Below, in pieces: positions 1-9,013 of a stretch of 64,000 bases of DNA. The first letter of the stretch is position 1; every line of letters begins with the position of its first letter. A program made the position numbers and the translations under genes. This DNA comes from Paenibacillus sp. HW567 (GTDB lineage: Bacteria > Bacillota > Bacilli > Paenibacillales > Paenibacillaceae): NCBI RefSeq assembly GCF_000374185.1, contig NZ_KB910518.1, forward strand, positions 1,858,162-1,922,161, written 5' to 3'. The notes under the pieces are model-generated. The model worked only from the letters and a program-made list of their open reading frames with translations. It did not search any database and was not told the DNA's origin.

Positions 1-1
1 C

Positions 2-1570
2 GAAATCCAGGGGCTGATGAGCAGGGTTGCTCTGGCGATTGAGCGGCTGATGATGTATGAGGAAATCGAGCATGGCCGCATGCTTAACCGGGATATCGTC
101 AACAATGTCAACGAAGGTATCCAGTTCGTCAATACGGATGGCGTGATGCAGCATATTAACAAGGCGCTTGGCGGGCTGTTTCAATACACGGAATGGACCG
201 AGGGCACGCTTGTTCCGGCAGAGGTGTGGCTGGAAGTGTTCTGCGGGATGTCCAATGAACCGGAAGAACTGCGGCAGTTCTATCAAAATGCGATGCTGGA
301 GCAGACGGTGGAGTCCAGCACCATGAAATATTCGCTTGGTACAGAGGAGATTAAGCATGTGGATGTCTATGCAATTCCGGTGCTCCGCCGTGAAGACCGG
401 ATCGGCACGCTGTTCGTACACCGGGATATCACCCGCGAGTACGAGCTGGACCTGATGAAATCAGAGCTGGTCAGCACAGTCAGCCATGAATTGCGGACAC
501 CGCTGTCCAGTGTGCTCGGGTTCACAGAGCTGCTGCTGTCCAAGACGATGAAACCCGAGAAGCAGCTCAAATATCTGGAGACCATTCATAAGGAAGCGAA
601 ACGCCTAACCGAGCTGATCAATGATTTTCTCGATCTGCAACGAATGGAGTCCGGTACGCAGCAATACACTATTGAACAGGCGCATCTCAGTGAGATTGTC
701 CTTAGCGTCATAGACCAGTACAAGCTCAGCGGCACTCATCATATCCTTCTGGAAGACGACGCGCTGCACGATGAAGTATCTGTGGACAAAGACAAGATGG
801 TCCAGGTGCTCACGAATCTGCTAAGCAATGCGATCAAATTCTCGCCGGGAAGCCAGGAGGTCAAGGTGCTGCTTCACAATGAGCCGGACCGGATTGTCGT
901 GCGGGTTCAGGATACGGGTCTGGGCATTCCCAAGAATCAGATCGGCCAGCTTTTCCAGAAATTCAGAAGAGTGGACAACAGCGCCTCCAAGCGGATTGGT
1001 GGAACGGGTCTCGGGCTTGCAATCTGCAAGGAAATTATTGAAAAGCACAAGGGGGCCATCGGCATCGAGTCAGTGGAAGGTGAAGGCACCACGGTATGGT
1101 TCAGTCTGCCTGTACAGCTTGCAAAGGACAGCAGTCAGGATGAGGAAATCTTCACAGACAAGGATAAGAAGCCGAATGTGATGATCGTGGAGGACGACTA
1201 CAGCCTGTCGCTGCTGCTCTCGGAGGAGCTGAAGGGCAAAGGCTTCAGGGTCACCCACCATTACCATCCGCAAAAAGCGTTCGACCAGGCGCTGAAGACG
1301 CCTTTTGTCGCGATTGTTGTTGATCTGATGCTCGGGGAGGAGCTGGACGGCTGGGATCTGATCCGTATGCTCAAGCATGATTCGCGGACAGAGCAGGTTC
1401 CGATCATAATCTCCTCTGCACTGGATCAGACAGATAAGTCCCTGCTGGAGAACGTAAAGACGTATCTGACCAAACCTTATCCGCCTGGTGAGCTGTCGGG
1501 TACACTGCAGAGAATTGTGGAGATTCAGTCGAAGTCCGGGGAAGTGCTGTTTCCCGACAGCGGCAGTTAA
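2..1570 (+). CDS. Hybrid sensor histidine kinase/response regulator, 5' end outside window
   Basis: The reading frame is open to the first base, so the true start lies upstream and the N-terminal sensor is missing. The visible part begins with a helical linker, then a PAS-like region (about residues 25-145) whose sequence speaks of a small-molecule or redox sensor of unknown ligand. A HisKA dimerisation helix follows with the phospho-accepting histidine in SHELRTPLSS, then a HATPase_c domain with an N box (NLLSNAIKFS), G1 (DTGLGIP) and G2 (GGTGLGLAI). The last ~120 residues are a receiver domain with acidic patch VEDD, the phospho-aspartate in VVDLML and the lysine in LTKPY. All catalytic residues are present, so an internal His-to-Asp relay is expected. 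No DNA-binding output is attached. The target is unknown. It ends 130 bp before lspA and does not look co-regulated with it. Confidence 0.9.
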   Translation, partial: EIQGLMSRVALAIERLMMYEEIEHGRMLNRDIVNNVNEGIQFVNTDGVMQHINKALGGLFQYTEWTEGTLVPAEVWLEVFCGMSNEPEELRQFYQNAMLEQTVESSTMKYSLGTEEIKHVDVYAIPVLRREDRIGTLFVHRDITREYELDLMKSELVSTVSHELRTPLSSVLGFTELLLSKTMKPEKQLKYLETIHKEAKRLTELINDFLDLQRMESGTQQYTIEQAHLSEIVLSVIDQYKLSGTHHILLEDDALHDEVSVDKDKMVQVLTNLLSNAIKFSPGSQEVKVLLHNEPDRIVVRVQDTGLGIPKNQIGQLFQKFRRVDNSASKRIGGTGLGLAICKEIIEKHKGAIGIESVEGEGTTVWFSLPVQLAKDSSQDEEIFTDKDKKPNVMIVEDDYSLSLLLSEELKGKGFRVTHHYHPQKAFDQALKTPFVAIVVDLMLGEELDGWDLIRMLKHDSRTEQVPIIISSALDQTDKSLLENVKTYLTKPYPPGELSGTLQRIVEIQSKSGEVLFPDSGS

Positions 1571-1700
1571 CTAAGCTTGCACCCGCGACAATCGCCCGGG
1601 ACCGCCGCCGGGGTGAATCCGGATGCATTATTGTGTTAAGCTGTACATGACAAATCAGCAACACATTCGCTGTTTATAAACAGTGCAGAGGAGGAACGCC

Positions 1701-2159
1701 ATGCTATTTTATCTGATTGCCATAGGGGTCATTCTGGCAGACCAGGCGGCCAAATGGGCGGTGCGCTCCAATATGCAACTGGGAGAGTCGATTCCGGTCT
1801 GGAGCGGGCATCTGCAGTTTACCTATTACGAGAACAGCGGGGCGGCGTTCAGCTCCTTTCAGGGATATGGGAAGTATTTCGCTATTGTGGCTGTGCTTTT
1901 CGTTGTTGCAATTTTCTATTACAGACGCAAAGGAGAGCTTCGCGGACCTGTGTTGGAAATGGCCAGCGGTTTTCTGGTCGGCGGGGCGATAGGCAACGCC
2001 ATTGACCGCATACTCTACCATCAGGTAACGGATTTTCTCGTCTTCGGGAGCCGAGGCGGCATTCTGAATCTGGCCGATCTGGCAATCAATGCCGGCGGTC
2101 TGCTGATTGTGGTGCACCTGCTGACAGGCCAGCTTAAGCGGTTTGCTTTTAAAAGATAA
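1701..2159 (+). CDS. lspA: Lipoprotein signal peptidase (signal peptidase II)
   Basis: Membrane aspartyl protease that cleaves signal peptides from diacylglyceryl-modified prolipoproteins. The 152-residue product has the usual length and four hydrophobic segments. Family motifs are visible: ADQAAKWAVR near the N-terminus, ENSGAAFS in the periplasm-facing loop, and the two catalytic aspartates in GNAIDR and NLADLAIN. VTDF lies between them. A GTG 18 bp upstream (1683) is in frame, but it precedes the GAGGAGG ribosome binding site at 1687-1694, so the ATG at 1701 is chosen. The gene stands alone here, whereas in many Firmicutes it precedes a pseudouridine synthase. It would be needed to mature the GerC-type lipoprotein encoded at 28716. 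Confidence 0.95.
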   Translation: MLFYLIAIGVILADQAAKWAVRSNMQLGESIPVWSGHLQFTYYENSGAAFSSFQGYGKYFAIVAVLFVVAIFYYRRKGELRGPVLEMASGFLVGGAIGNAIDRILYHQVTDFLVFGSRGGILNLADLAINAGGLLIVVHLLTGQLKRFAFKR

Positions 2160-2403
2160 GCCCCTCTTCACAGCATTCAACTATCATTTTATCTAATAGA
2201 AGTTATCATTAATTGTAATGAAGTCGGTTAAACCAGAGCTTTTTACTCTGATTTAAGCGGCTTTTGCGCATTTTATGGGATTATATTCTTTTTATTGCAG
2301 TAATTAGTTGAATTCAGACTCGTTGCTCGTTTCTTGTAATTGTGATAGCCTGATTCAAAGATGTTAAAAGGGAAGCAGATTTCATGCTGAGGAGAGGTCG
2401 ATA

Positions 2404-4266
2404 TTGTTGCAATTACAAGTTACGAACAGTCCTTTCAATGAGGAGCAGATAGAGCTACTGAACCGCCTTCTGCCGTCACTCACAGACTCGCAGCGGATTT
2501 GGCTCGGCGGGGATTTAGCCGCACTCTCATTGCAGGAGAGCACAGCCGGATCTGCCGCTTCAGTGGCTGCCCTTCCGGCAGCCGCTTTAGGCGCGGGAGC
2601 CGTACCTGCAGCCGTGCAGCCGGTGGTGTCCCGCGAAGTGACGGTGCTGTTCGGCTCCCAGACGGGCAACTGCCAGCGCCTAGCGTCCGGCCTGTCCCGC
2701 AAGCTGGAGGAGCAGGGCTTCCAGGTTACGACGATGGCGATGAACAGCTTCAAGCCAAACGTGCTGAAGAAGACGGAGAACCTGCTGCTTCTGGTCAGCA
2801 CCCATGGCGAAGGAGAGCCGCCGGATAATGCCCGTTCCTTTCACGAATTTCTGAACAGCAAACGGGCACCTCAGCTCGGTCATCTGCGCTACTCTGTGCT
2901 GGCGCTCGGTGATACCTCTTATGAATTTTTCTGCCAGACGGGCAAAGACTTCGATCAAAAGCTGGAAGAGCTTGGCGGTCAGCGGCTCAGCCCGCGTGTG
3001 GATTGCGATCTTGATTACGATGAGCAGGTGGCAGAGTGGACTGGGCAGGTGCTCAGCGCCCTAAGCGGTTCGCAGAATGCCCAGGGCGTTGCCGGGCAGG
3101 ATGTACCGGCTGCCGGGCAAGCTGAGCCGACGCAATCGGCATATTCACGGAATAACCCGTTTCATGCCGAGGTGCTCGAGAATTTGAATCTGAACGGCCG
3201 CGGCTCAGACCGGGAGACCCGCCATCTGGAGCTGTCGCTGGCAGGCTCCGATCTGACCTTTGAGCCGGGGGATGCCCTGGGTGTCTACCCGGAGAATCAT
3301 CCCCGGCTGGTCGAGGAGATTATTGCCGCAATGGGCTGGAATCCCGACGAAGCCGTTCAATTGAACAAAAAGGGCGAAGAGGGTCCGCTGAAGGAAGCTC
3401 TGCTTCGCCATTATGAGATAACCGTCCTGACCAAGCCGCTGCTTGAGCAGGCAGCGGGTCTGTCTTCGTCCGCCGCCCTGCAAGGGCTGCTGGGACCGGA
3501 TCGGCAGCAGGACCTGAAGGCGTATATCCAAGGACGCGATCTGCTGGATCTGATCCGGGATTTCGCGCCGTGGGAAGTCCCGGCCCGCAGCTTCGTACCG
3601 ATTCTGCGCAAGCTGCCTGCAAGACTGTATTCGATTGCCAGCAGCTATAAGGCTAATCCCGATGAGGTTCATTTCACCGTCCGTGCAGTCCGCTATCAGT
3701 CGCATGGCCGCGAACGCTACGGAGTCTGCTCGGTTCACTGTGCGGAAAGAGTGCAGCCAGGAGATACTCTGCCGGTCTATATCCAGAACAATCCCAATTT
3801 CAAGCTTCCGGCAAATCCCGCTGTGCCTGTAATTATGATCGGTCCGGGCACAGGAGTTGCGCCGTTCCGTTCCTTCCTGGAGGAGCGCGAAGAGCAGGGA
3901 GCGGATGGGAAAACATGGCTGTTCTACGGCGACCGCCATTTCGTGACCGATTTCCTCTATCAGACGGATTGGCAGCGGATGCTGAAGGACGGTGTGCTGA
4001 ATAAGCTGGATGTGGCATTCTCCCGGGATACCGAAGAGAAGGTGTATGTGCAGCACCGGATTCTGGAGCACAGCCGCGAGCTATACACCTGGCTGCAGGA
4101 GGGTGCCCACATTTATGTGTGCGGTGATGAGAAGCATATGGCCCATGACGTCCAATCGGCGCTGATTACCGTCCTTCAGGAGGAAGGCGGACTGAGCCCC
4201 GAAGCGGCTGCCGCCTATCTCGACAGCCTGCAGCAGGAGCAGCGCTACCAGCGCGATGTTTATTAA
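2404..4266 (+). CDS. cysJ: Assimilatory sulfite reductase (NADPH) flavoprotein alpha subunit
   Basis: Passes electrons from NADPH through FAD and FMN to the sulfite reductase hemoprotein, which reduces sulfite to sulfide for cysteine synthesis. The 620-residue protein has a short N-terminal helical region typical of Bacillus CysJ. A flavodoxin domain follows (FGSQTGNCQRLA phosphate loop, STHGEGEPPDNA), then a ferredoxin-reductase-like FAD module (RLYSIASS) and an NADPH-binding end (IGPGTGVAPFRSFL, YVCGDEKHMAHDV, C-terminal DVY). A linker rich in Ala, Gly and Gln joins flavodoxin to FAD modules. The start is a TTG at 2404 (or 2407) behind GAGGAGAGG at 2389-2397; no ATG fits. The gene is followed 54 bp later by cysI, so the two form an operon. 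Confidence 0.95.
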   Translation: MLQLQVTNSPFNEEQIELLNRLLPSLTDSQRIWLGGDLAALSLQESTAGSAASVAALPAAALGAGAVPAAVQPVVSREVTVLFGSQTGNCQRLASGLSRKLEEQGFQVTTMAMNSFKPNVLKKTENLLLLVSTHGEGEPPDNARSFHEFLNSKRAPQLGHLRYSVLALGDTSYEFFCQTGKDFDQKLEELGGQRLSPRVDCDLDYDEQVAEWTGQVLSALSGSQNAQGVAGQDVPAAGQAEPTQSAYSRNNPFHAEVLENLNLNGRGSDRETRHLELSLAGSDLTFEPGDALGVYPENHPRLVEEIIAAMGWNPDEAVQLNKKGEEGPLKEALLRHYEITVLTKPLLEQAAGLSSSAALQGLLGPDRQQDLKAYIQGRDLLDLIRDFAPWEVPARSFVPILRKLPARLYSIASSYKANPDEVHFTVRAVRYQSHGRERYGVCSVHCAERVQPGDTLPVYIQNNPNFKLPANPAVPVIMIGPGTGVAPFRSFLEEREEQGADGKTWLFYGDRHFVTDFLYQTDWQRMLKDGVLNKLDVAFSRDTEEKVYVQHRILEHSRELYTWLQEGAHIYVCGDEKHMAHDVQSALITVLQEEGGLSPEAAAAYLDSLQQEQRYQRDVY

Positions 4267-4320
4267 TTTAGAGTGTAGAAGTACGGAGGGGAAGTTTGGA
4301 ATTGGAGGAGACGATGAATA

Positions 4321-6045
4321 GTGGCAAATTATGAATCAGTGGTGAAGCCCATCGGCGGCCCGCCTAGTGATGTTGAACATATCAAGCAGGAGAGCAACTA
4401 TTTGCGCGGGGCATTAGTCGAAACGCTGAGCAATCCGGTCACCGGAGGCTTGCCCGAGGACGACAACCGGCTGCTCAAATTCCACGGCAGCTATATGCAG
4501 GATGACAGAGATTTACGGAGTGAGCGGGAACGCTCCAAGCTGGAGCCTGCCTTTCAGTTCATGCTGCGTGTTGTGGCTCCGGGAGGTGTTGCTACTCCGG
4601 CGCAGTGGCTGGTCATGGATGAGCTGGCCCATAAGTACGGCAACGGCACATTGCGGCTGACCACCCGCCAGGCTTTTCAAATGCATGGCGTGCTCAAATG
4701 GAATCTGAAAAAGACGATCAAGTCGATTAACGATACGCTGATGACCACCCTGGCTGCCTGCGGTGATGTCAACCGCAATGTGATGAGCGGTCCCAATCCG
4801 TACCAGTCCGAGGTTCATGGCGAGGTGTATGAGTGGGCCCGCAAGCTCAGCGACCATTTGGCGCCGCGCACACCCGCCTACCATGAAATCTGGCTGGATG
4901 GCGAGAAGGTAGTGGACAGCAAAGAAGGGGTGGAGGTGGAGCCGATCTATGGCCCGGTGTATCTGCCGCGCAAATTCAAAATCGGCCTGGCCGTTCCTCC
5001 CGCAAATGATGTAGATGTCTTCTCCCAGGACCTGGGCTTTATCGCCATTCTGGAAGACGGCAAGCTGGCCGGGTTCAATGTTTCCGTCGGCGGCGGCATG
5101 GGCATGACCCACGGCGATACCAGCACTTATCCCCAGCTTGGGCGGGTGATTGGCTTCTGCCGGCCGGAGCAGGTCATTGATGTGGCGGAGAAGACGGTCA
5201 CAATCCAGCGCGACTACGGCAACCGCTCTGTCCGCAAGAATGCCCGCTTCAAATACACCATTGACCGTCACGGCCTGGAATGGTTCAGCGGAGAGCTGCA
5301 TCACCGGCTGGGCTGGGAGCTGGAACCGGCGCGCACCTATCATTTTGACCACAACGGAGACCGTTACGGCTGGGTGAAGGGCGTGGACGGCAAATGGAAT
5401 CTGACGCTCTATATCCAAAGCGGACGGATTCAGGACCGCGAGGGCAATCTGCTCATGACAGGCCTGCGGGAAATTGCCAAAATTCACGGCGGAGACTTCC
5501 GGCTGACTCCCAACCAGAATCTGATCATTGGCGGCGTAAGCAGCGCGAAGAAACGCAAGGTCAATGAGCTAGCCAATAAGTACGGCCTGACCGACGGCGC
5601 ACATCATACCGCTCTGCGGCGGAGTGCCATGTCCTGTGTGGCGCTGCCAACCTGCGGGCTGGCTATGGCTGAGGCCGAGCGGTATCTCCCGCTGCTGCTG
5701 GATAAGCTGGAACTGGTTATTGACGAAGCGGGTCTCCGCGATGAAGAGATTGTTATCCGCATGACCGGCTGCCCGAACGGCTGCGCCAGACCGGCGCTGG
5801 GCGAAATCTCCTTCATCGGCAAGGCTCCCGGCAAATATAATATGTATCTGGGCGCGGGCTTTAGCGGGGACAGATTAAATAAGCTGTACAAAGAAAGTAT
5901 TGATGAGAAGGAAATTCTGGAGACGCTCACGCCGATCATTCACCGCTATGCCAAGGAGCGTCAGGCGGGCGAGCATTTCGGGGACTTTGTGATCCGCAGC
6001 GGTTACGTCAAGGCCGTTACCTCGGGAATCCATTTCCATGATTGA
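4321..6045 (+). CDS. cysI: Assimilatory sulfite reductase hemoprotein beta subunit
   Basis: Siroheme and 4Fe-4S enzyme that performs the six-electron reduction of sulfite to sulfide with electrons from CysJ. The 574-residue length matches the family. The N-terminal half carries [10 protein letters not shown] and NVMSGPNP, and the C-terminal half carries the cluster-binding cysteines in [15 protein letters not shown] and GCPNGCARP. The start is GTG at 4321, ten bases after GGAGGAG (4304-4310). An ATG at 4314 is out of frame and meets a stop after six codons, so it is not the start. A strong terminator follows directly, so the operon is cysJ-cysI only. No siroheme or sulfate activation genes are nearby. 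Confidence 0.96.
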   Translation: MANYESVVKPIGGPPSDVEHIKQESNYLRGALVETLSNPVTGGLPEDDNRLLKFHGSYMQDDRDLRSERERSKLEPAFQFMLRVVAPGGVATPAQWLVMDELAHKYGNGTLRLTTRQAFQMHGVLKWNLKKTIKSINDTLMTTLAACGDVNRNVMSGPNPYQSEVHGEVYEWARKLSDHLAPRTPAYHEIWLDGEKVVDSKEGVEVEPIYGPVYLPRKFKIGLAVPPANDVDVFSQDLGFIAILEDGKLAGFNVSVGGGMGMTHGDTSTYPQLGRVIGFCRPEQVIDVAEKTVTIQRDYGNRSVRKNARFKYTIDRHGLEWFSGELHHRLGWELEPARTYHFDHNGDRYGWVKGVDGKWNLTLYIQSGRIQDREGNLLMTGLREIAKIHGGDFRLTPNQNLIIGGVSSAKKRKVNELANKYGLTDGAHHTALRRSAMSCVALPTCGLAMAEAERYLPLLLDKLELVIDEAGLRDEEIVIRMTGCPNGCARPALGEISFIGKAPGKYNMYLGAGFSGDRLNKLYKESIDEKEILETLTPIIHRYAKERQAGEHFGDFVIRSGYVKAVTSGIHFHD

Positions 6046-6063
6046 CTAGGCACATTGTATACC

Positions 6064-6112
6064 TAACGAATCTGTTCTTCCCGGCAGCAGGGGGACAGAT
6101 TCGTTATTTATT
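6064..6112 (+). terminator. Rho-independent terminator after cysI
   Basis: A perfect 12-bp stem, TAACGAATCTGT paired with ACAGATTCGTTA (6064-6075 and 6095-6106), closes a 19-nt loop and is followed by TTTATTTT. It lies 18 bp past the cysI stop. Confidence 0.85.
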
Positions 6113-6238
6113 TTGGAGCACGCAAGATTAAATTTGGATTTCCGGCGATTTTCTTACATAATATAAAGGAGAACCAAAATACCATAACCAAGAGCCATTA
6201 TAGTGAGTAATGCGTTCTGTACAGAAGAGGCGAAATGT

Positions 6239-6985
6239 ATGATCATCATGAAAACGATGGAAGAGATCGAAAAAATGCGGGCAGCCGGCAAAATTCTTGC
6301 GGAATGCCACCGGCAAATCGCGCAAATAATCAAACCGGGAATCACTACCTGGGAGATTGACCAGTTTGCCGAGAAATTCATTCTTTCCCAAGGGGCAACC
6401 CCGGAGCAAAAAGGGTATCACGGTTACCCCTACGCAACCTGCGCATCTGTGAATGATGTGATCTGTCATGGATTTCCGAAGCATGAGGAGCTGAAGGACG
6501 GGGATATCGTGACCATTGATATGGTCGTGAACCTGAATGGCTGGCTGGCAGATTCGGCCTGGTCCTATAGCGTCGGAACGATCAGCGAGCAGGCGGACAA
6601 ATTGCTGAAGACAACCAAAGAGTCGCTCTTCAAAGGCATTGAACAGGCGGTGGCCGGCAACCGGATCGGTGATGTCGCCCATGCCGTACAAGTCTATGCC
6701 GAATCTAACGGCTTCTCGGTAGTCCGTGATTTCATCGGTCATGGCATCGGCTCCGAAATGCACGAAGCGCCGGAGGTGCCGCACTATGGGCCTGCCGGCA
6801 AGGGGCCGCGTATCAAGGAAGGCATGGTATTTACCATTGAGCCGATGCTGAACACCGGCAGCTACCGGACCAAGGTGGATGCAGACGGATGGACAGCCCG
6901 GACCATCGACGGCGGCCTGTCGGCACAATACGAGCATACTTTGGCAATTACCCCTAACGGTACAATTATCCTGACTGAGCTGTAA
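6239..6985 (+). CDS. map: Methionine aminopeptidase, type I
   Basis: Removes the initiator methionine from nascent proteins; a dinuclear metal enzyme of the cytosol. The 248-residue product has the type Ia length without zinc-finger extension. The five metal ligands sit in the expected order: Asp in TIDMVVN, Asp in LADSAWS, His in GHGIGSEMHE, Glu in FTIEPML, and Glu in YEHTLAIT. The start is the ATG at 6239, eight bases after AGAAGAGG (6223-6230). Longer in-frame starts exist at 6203 but add an atypical tail and lack a binding site. It is monocistronic between two terminators, away from the secY-adk-map cluster usual in Firmicutes, so it is probably a second map paralogue. Confidence 0.93.
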   Translation: MIIMKTMEEIEKMRAAGKILAECHRQIAQIIKPGITTWEIDQFAEKFILSQGATPEQKGYHGYPYATCASVNDVICHGFPKHEELKDGDIVTIDMVVNLNGWLADSAWSYSVGTISEQADKLLKTTKESLFKGIEQAVAGNRIGDVAHAVQVYAESNGFSVVRDFIGHGIGSEMHEAPEVPHYGPAGKGPRIKEGMVFTIEPMLNTGSYRTKVDADGWTARTIDGGLSAQYEHTLAITPNGTIILTEL

Positions 6986-6996
6986 CAGGATGAACA

Positions 6997-7050
6997 AATA
7001 ACCCGCGTGTTCTCCTTCTACAAGGGGGAAGCGCGGGTTATTTATGTGAC
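6997..7050. terminator. Terminator hairpin after map
   Basis: AATAACCCGCG (6997-7007) pairs perfectly with CGCGGGTTATT (7032-7042) around a 24-nt loop. T residues follow the right arm and A residues precede the left arm, so it could act on both strands. Confidence 0.75.
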
Positions 7051-7154
7051 AAATATCGAGTTTTCGTGCGATGTGTGTCGGAATTCACGGCTGGCTGTAG
7101 ATGAAATGCATATAATGGTAAGGTTTAAGGCTGAAGCAGAATAGAGGATTAAGA

Positions 7155-8585
7155 ATGGTTACAGTTAAAAATTGCAAGAATTTGCTCAAGGCTCCTAGTC
7201 CAGTCCAGTGCATGGAGCATTATGGCTGCATTTATGAGAACAACCATCTGATCACTTTAATGGTAGACCCGGTGGACGGCCGCATCACCGATGCGAACCG
7301 GGCGGCTTGTGAATTCTACGGATACAGCCCGCGTATCTTCAGAAAACTTCATATCACCGATCTGCAGGCGGACAGCGGGGCTGGAACGGAAGGGTTCCTG
7401 AAGAGTGCCATGCCCGGTGGAGAAGGCGGGAAAAACCGCGTATTTATGGACAGGCATCTTTTGGCCGGGGGGCATTTGATTGATGTGGAGATCCGCACCG
7501 GAATGATGTCGATACTTGGAAGGTCATGCATCTACACCGTAATTCATGATATCAGCGATCGGGTCCGTTCGGAGCAAAGACTCCGGGAGAGCGAAGAGAG
7601 GTACCGGGATCTGGTAGAGCTGTGCCCTGAAGCGATTCTGGTGTACAGCGGGGGCACTATTCTGTTCGCCAACAAACAAACGGAAAAAATGTTCGGCAAG
7701 GAGAAGAAAGAGCTGATCGGGCGGGGGATTGAAGCTTTTTTTAAAGAGGAATACATCAGCAGCGCCAAGGATAACCATCTGAAGACCTGGGGCACAACCT
7801 CCAAAGAAAGCTTTCGTATTGAGCAGCGGTTCATCCGGCATGACAAACGTGTGTTTGATGTGGAAATTTCCGGTGTGCCGATTGTGTATGAGGAGGAAAA
7901 GGCGCTGCAACTGGTGCTGAGGGACATCACGGAGAGCAAGAAGGAAGTGGAACGCGCAGTCAAGCTGCAGAATCACCGCCATTCCATTACGTTCCCGCTG
8001 GAGGACAAGGCAGAGCTGGACAAGCTGTATATCCCGGCCAGAACGCTTAGCGGCGATTTCTTTATTTTTCACAAAATAGATGAAAAGCGGGTAATCGGAA
8101 TGATCGGCGATGTTACGGGCAAAGGCATTTCGGCTGCGCTGAGCATCTCCGCATTGCGGGTGCTGTTTCTCGACTGCCTTACAGCTACAGATGATCCTTT
8201 GCAGGTCTTGAAGGGTCTCAATCAAAGGGCGCTCCAGCATCTGGGTGAGGATTATATTGCCGCCTGCTGCTTTCAGCTCGACTTCACGGCCGGGGTGCTG
8301 AAAGCGGCAGGCGCCGGGATTAATGAGTTTCTGTATATCCCGCAGGATCAGGAGGCCGAGAGCATTACGGTCAAAGGCGCGCCGCTCGGAATGTTCGGCA
8401 ACAGTGAATTTGAGGAGAAGACAGTAGCTTTTCATTCGGGCGACCGTTTTTGCTTTTATAGCGACGGGATGGAGCTTCTGTACGATAACGAAGAGCTGGG
8501 CCGTGATTACGATTATCTGTCTGCGAAGCTTGCCGGCGCTTGTCTGCAGGATGATTGCACCTGGCTCAGCCTGAATATCAAATGA
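7155..8585 (+). CDS. PAS-PAS-PP2C (SpoIIE/RsbU-type) serine phosphatase
   Basis: Predicted cytosolic metal-dependent phosphatase that dephosphorylates a STAS anti-anti-sigma-type partner when its PAS domains sense a signal. Two PAS domains lie at about residues 20-135 and 145-260, each ending in the PAC-like pattern (HDISDR, LRDITES). The SpoIIE/PP2C domain follows: LSGDFFIFHKID, GDVTGKGISAALS, FCFYSDGMELL and a C-terminal DDCTW, which supply the metal-binding aspartates. ATG 7155 stands behind AGAGGA (7143-7148). A TATAAT at 7111-7116 could be a -10 box but has no clear -35 partner. It overlaps the next gene region by coupling, and heads a four-gene operon with an RsbW-like kinase, an MCP and a STAS protein. 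The layout is like B. subtilis RsbP (PAS-PP2C). Confidence 0.88.
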   Translation: MVTVKNCKNLLKAPSPVQCMEHYGCIYENNHLITLMVDPVDGRITDANRAACEFYGYSPRIFRKLHITDLQADSGAGTEGFLKSAMPGGEGGKNRVFMDRHLLAGGHLIDVEIRTGMMSILGRSCIYTVIHDISDRVRSEQRLRESEERYRDLVELCPEAILVYSGGTILFANKQTEKMFGKEKKELIGRGIEAFFKEEYISSAKDNHLKTWGTTSKESFRIEQRFIRHDKRVFDVEISGVPIVYEEEKALQLVLRDITESKKEVERAVKLQNHRHSITFPLEDKAELDKLYIPARTLSGDFFIFHKIDEKRVIGMIGDVTGKGISAALSISALRVLFLDCLTATDDPLQVLKGLNQRALQHLGEDYIAACCFQLDFTAGVLKAAGAGINEFLYIPQDQEAESITVKGAPLGMFGNSEFEEKTVAFHSGDRFCFYSDGMELLYDNEELGRDYDYLSAKLAGACLQDDCTWLSLNIK

Positions 8586-8599
8586 AGAAGGAGAGGTTT

Positions 8600-8992
8600 A
8601 TGGAAGCTGTTCAGAAGGAAATCAGGTTTCACGGTTTGAACAATCACCAGGAGATTATTGACAGGATCATTCAGGAGCTTAAGCTGGAGGACTATGCCTT
8701 TGACATCCGGCTGATTCTGATTGAAGCCATCACGAATGCTTACTATCACGGCAATCACAGCGATTGCACCAAACCGATCACGATTAGATATTTGCTCAGC
8801 GGCGAGCAGCTTAACCTCCAGGTGGAGGACTCCGGGGAGGGAGGGGCCGCACTGGTCTTCCCGGATAGCATCAGCACTGACGAATTGCTTGGTGAAGGCG
8901 GAAGAGGCTTGTACCTGATCCGCTGCTACTCGGATAGTGTGGAGATGATTCACAATACGATGTACATCAGCAAATGTGTATGTCCCTCGTAG
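8600..8992 (+). CDS. RsbW/SpoIIAB-like anti-sigma serine kinase (HATPase)
   Basis: A 131-residue GHKL ATPase of the anti-sigma kinase type. It has the N-box-like ILIEAITNAYYHGN, G1-like VEDSGEGG, and the G2-like GEGGRGLYLIR. By analogy with RsbW and SpoIIAB it would phosphorylate the STAS protein encoded at 11031 and bind a partner such as a sigma factor or another regulator. The ATG at 8600 is preceded by AAGGAGAGG with ideal spacing. An alternative ATG at 8582 overlaps the stop of the phosphatase gene (ATGA), which would mean translational coupling. No sigma factor gene lies in the operon, so the controlled partner is unknown. Confidence 0.85.
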   Translation: MEAVQKEIRFHGLNNHQEIIDRIIQELKLEDYAFDIRLILIEAITNAYYHGNHSDCTKPITIRYLLSGEQLNLQVEDSGEGGAALVFPDSISTDELLGEGGRGLYLIRCYSDSVEMIHNTMYISKCVCPS

Positions 8993-9013
8993 AAATAAAA
9001 AGGAGAGAATCCT

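Noticed and set aside
2160-2403. Riboswitch or T-box before cysJ
   Set aside because: The 244-bp leader is AT-rich with only a weak CAGAG/CTCTG hairpin; no SAM or T-box core sequence could be found.
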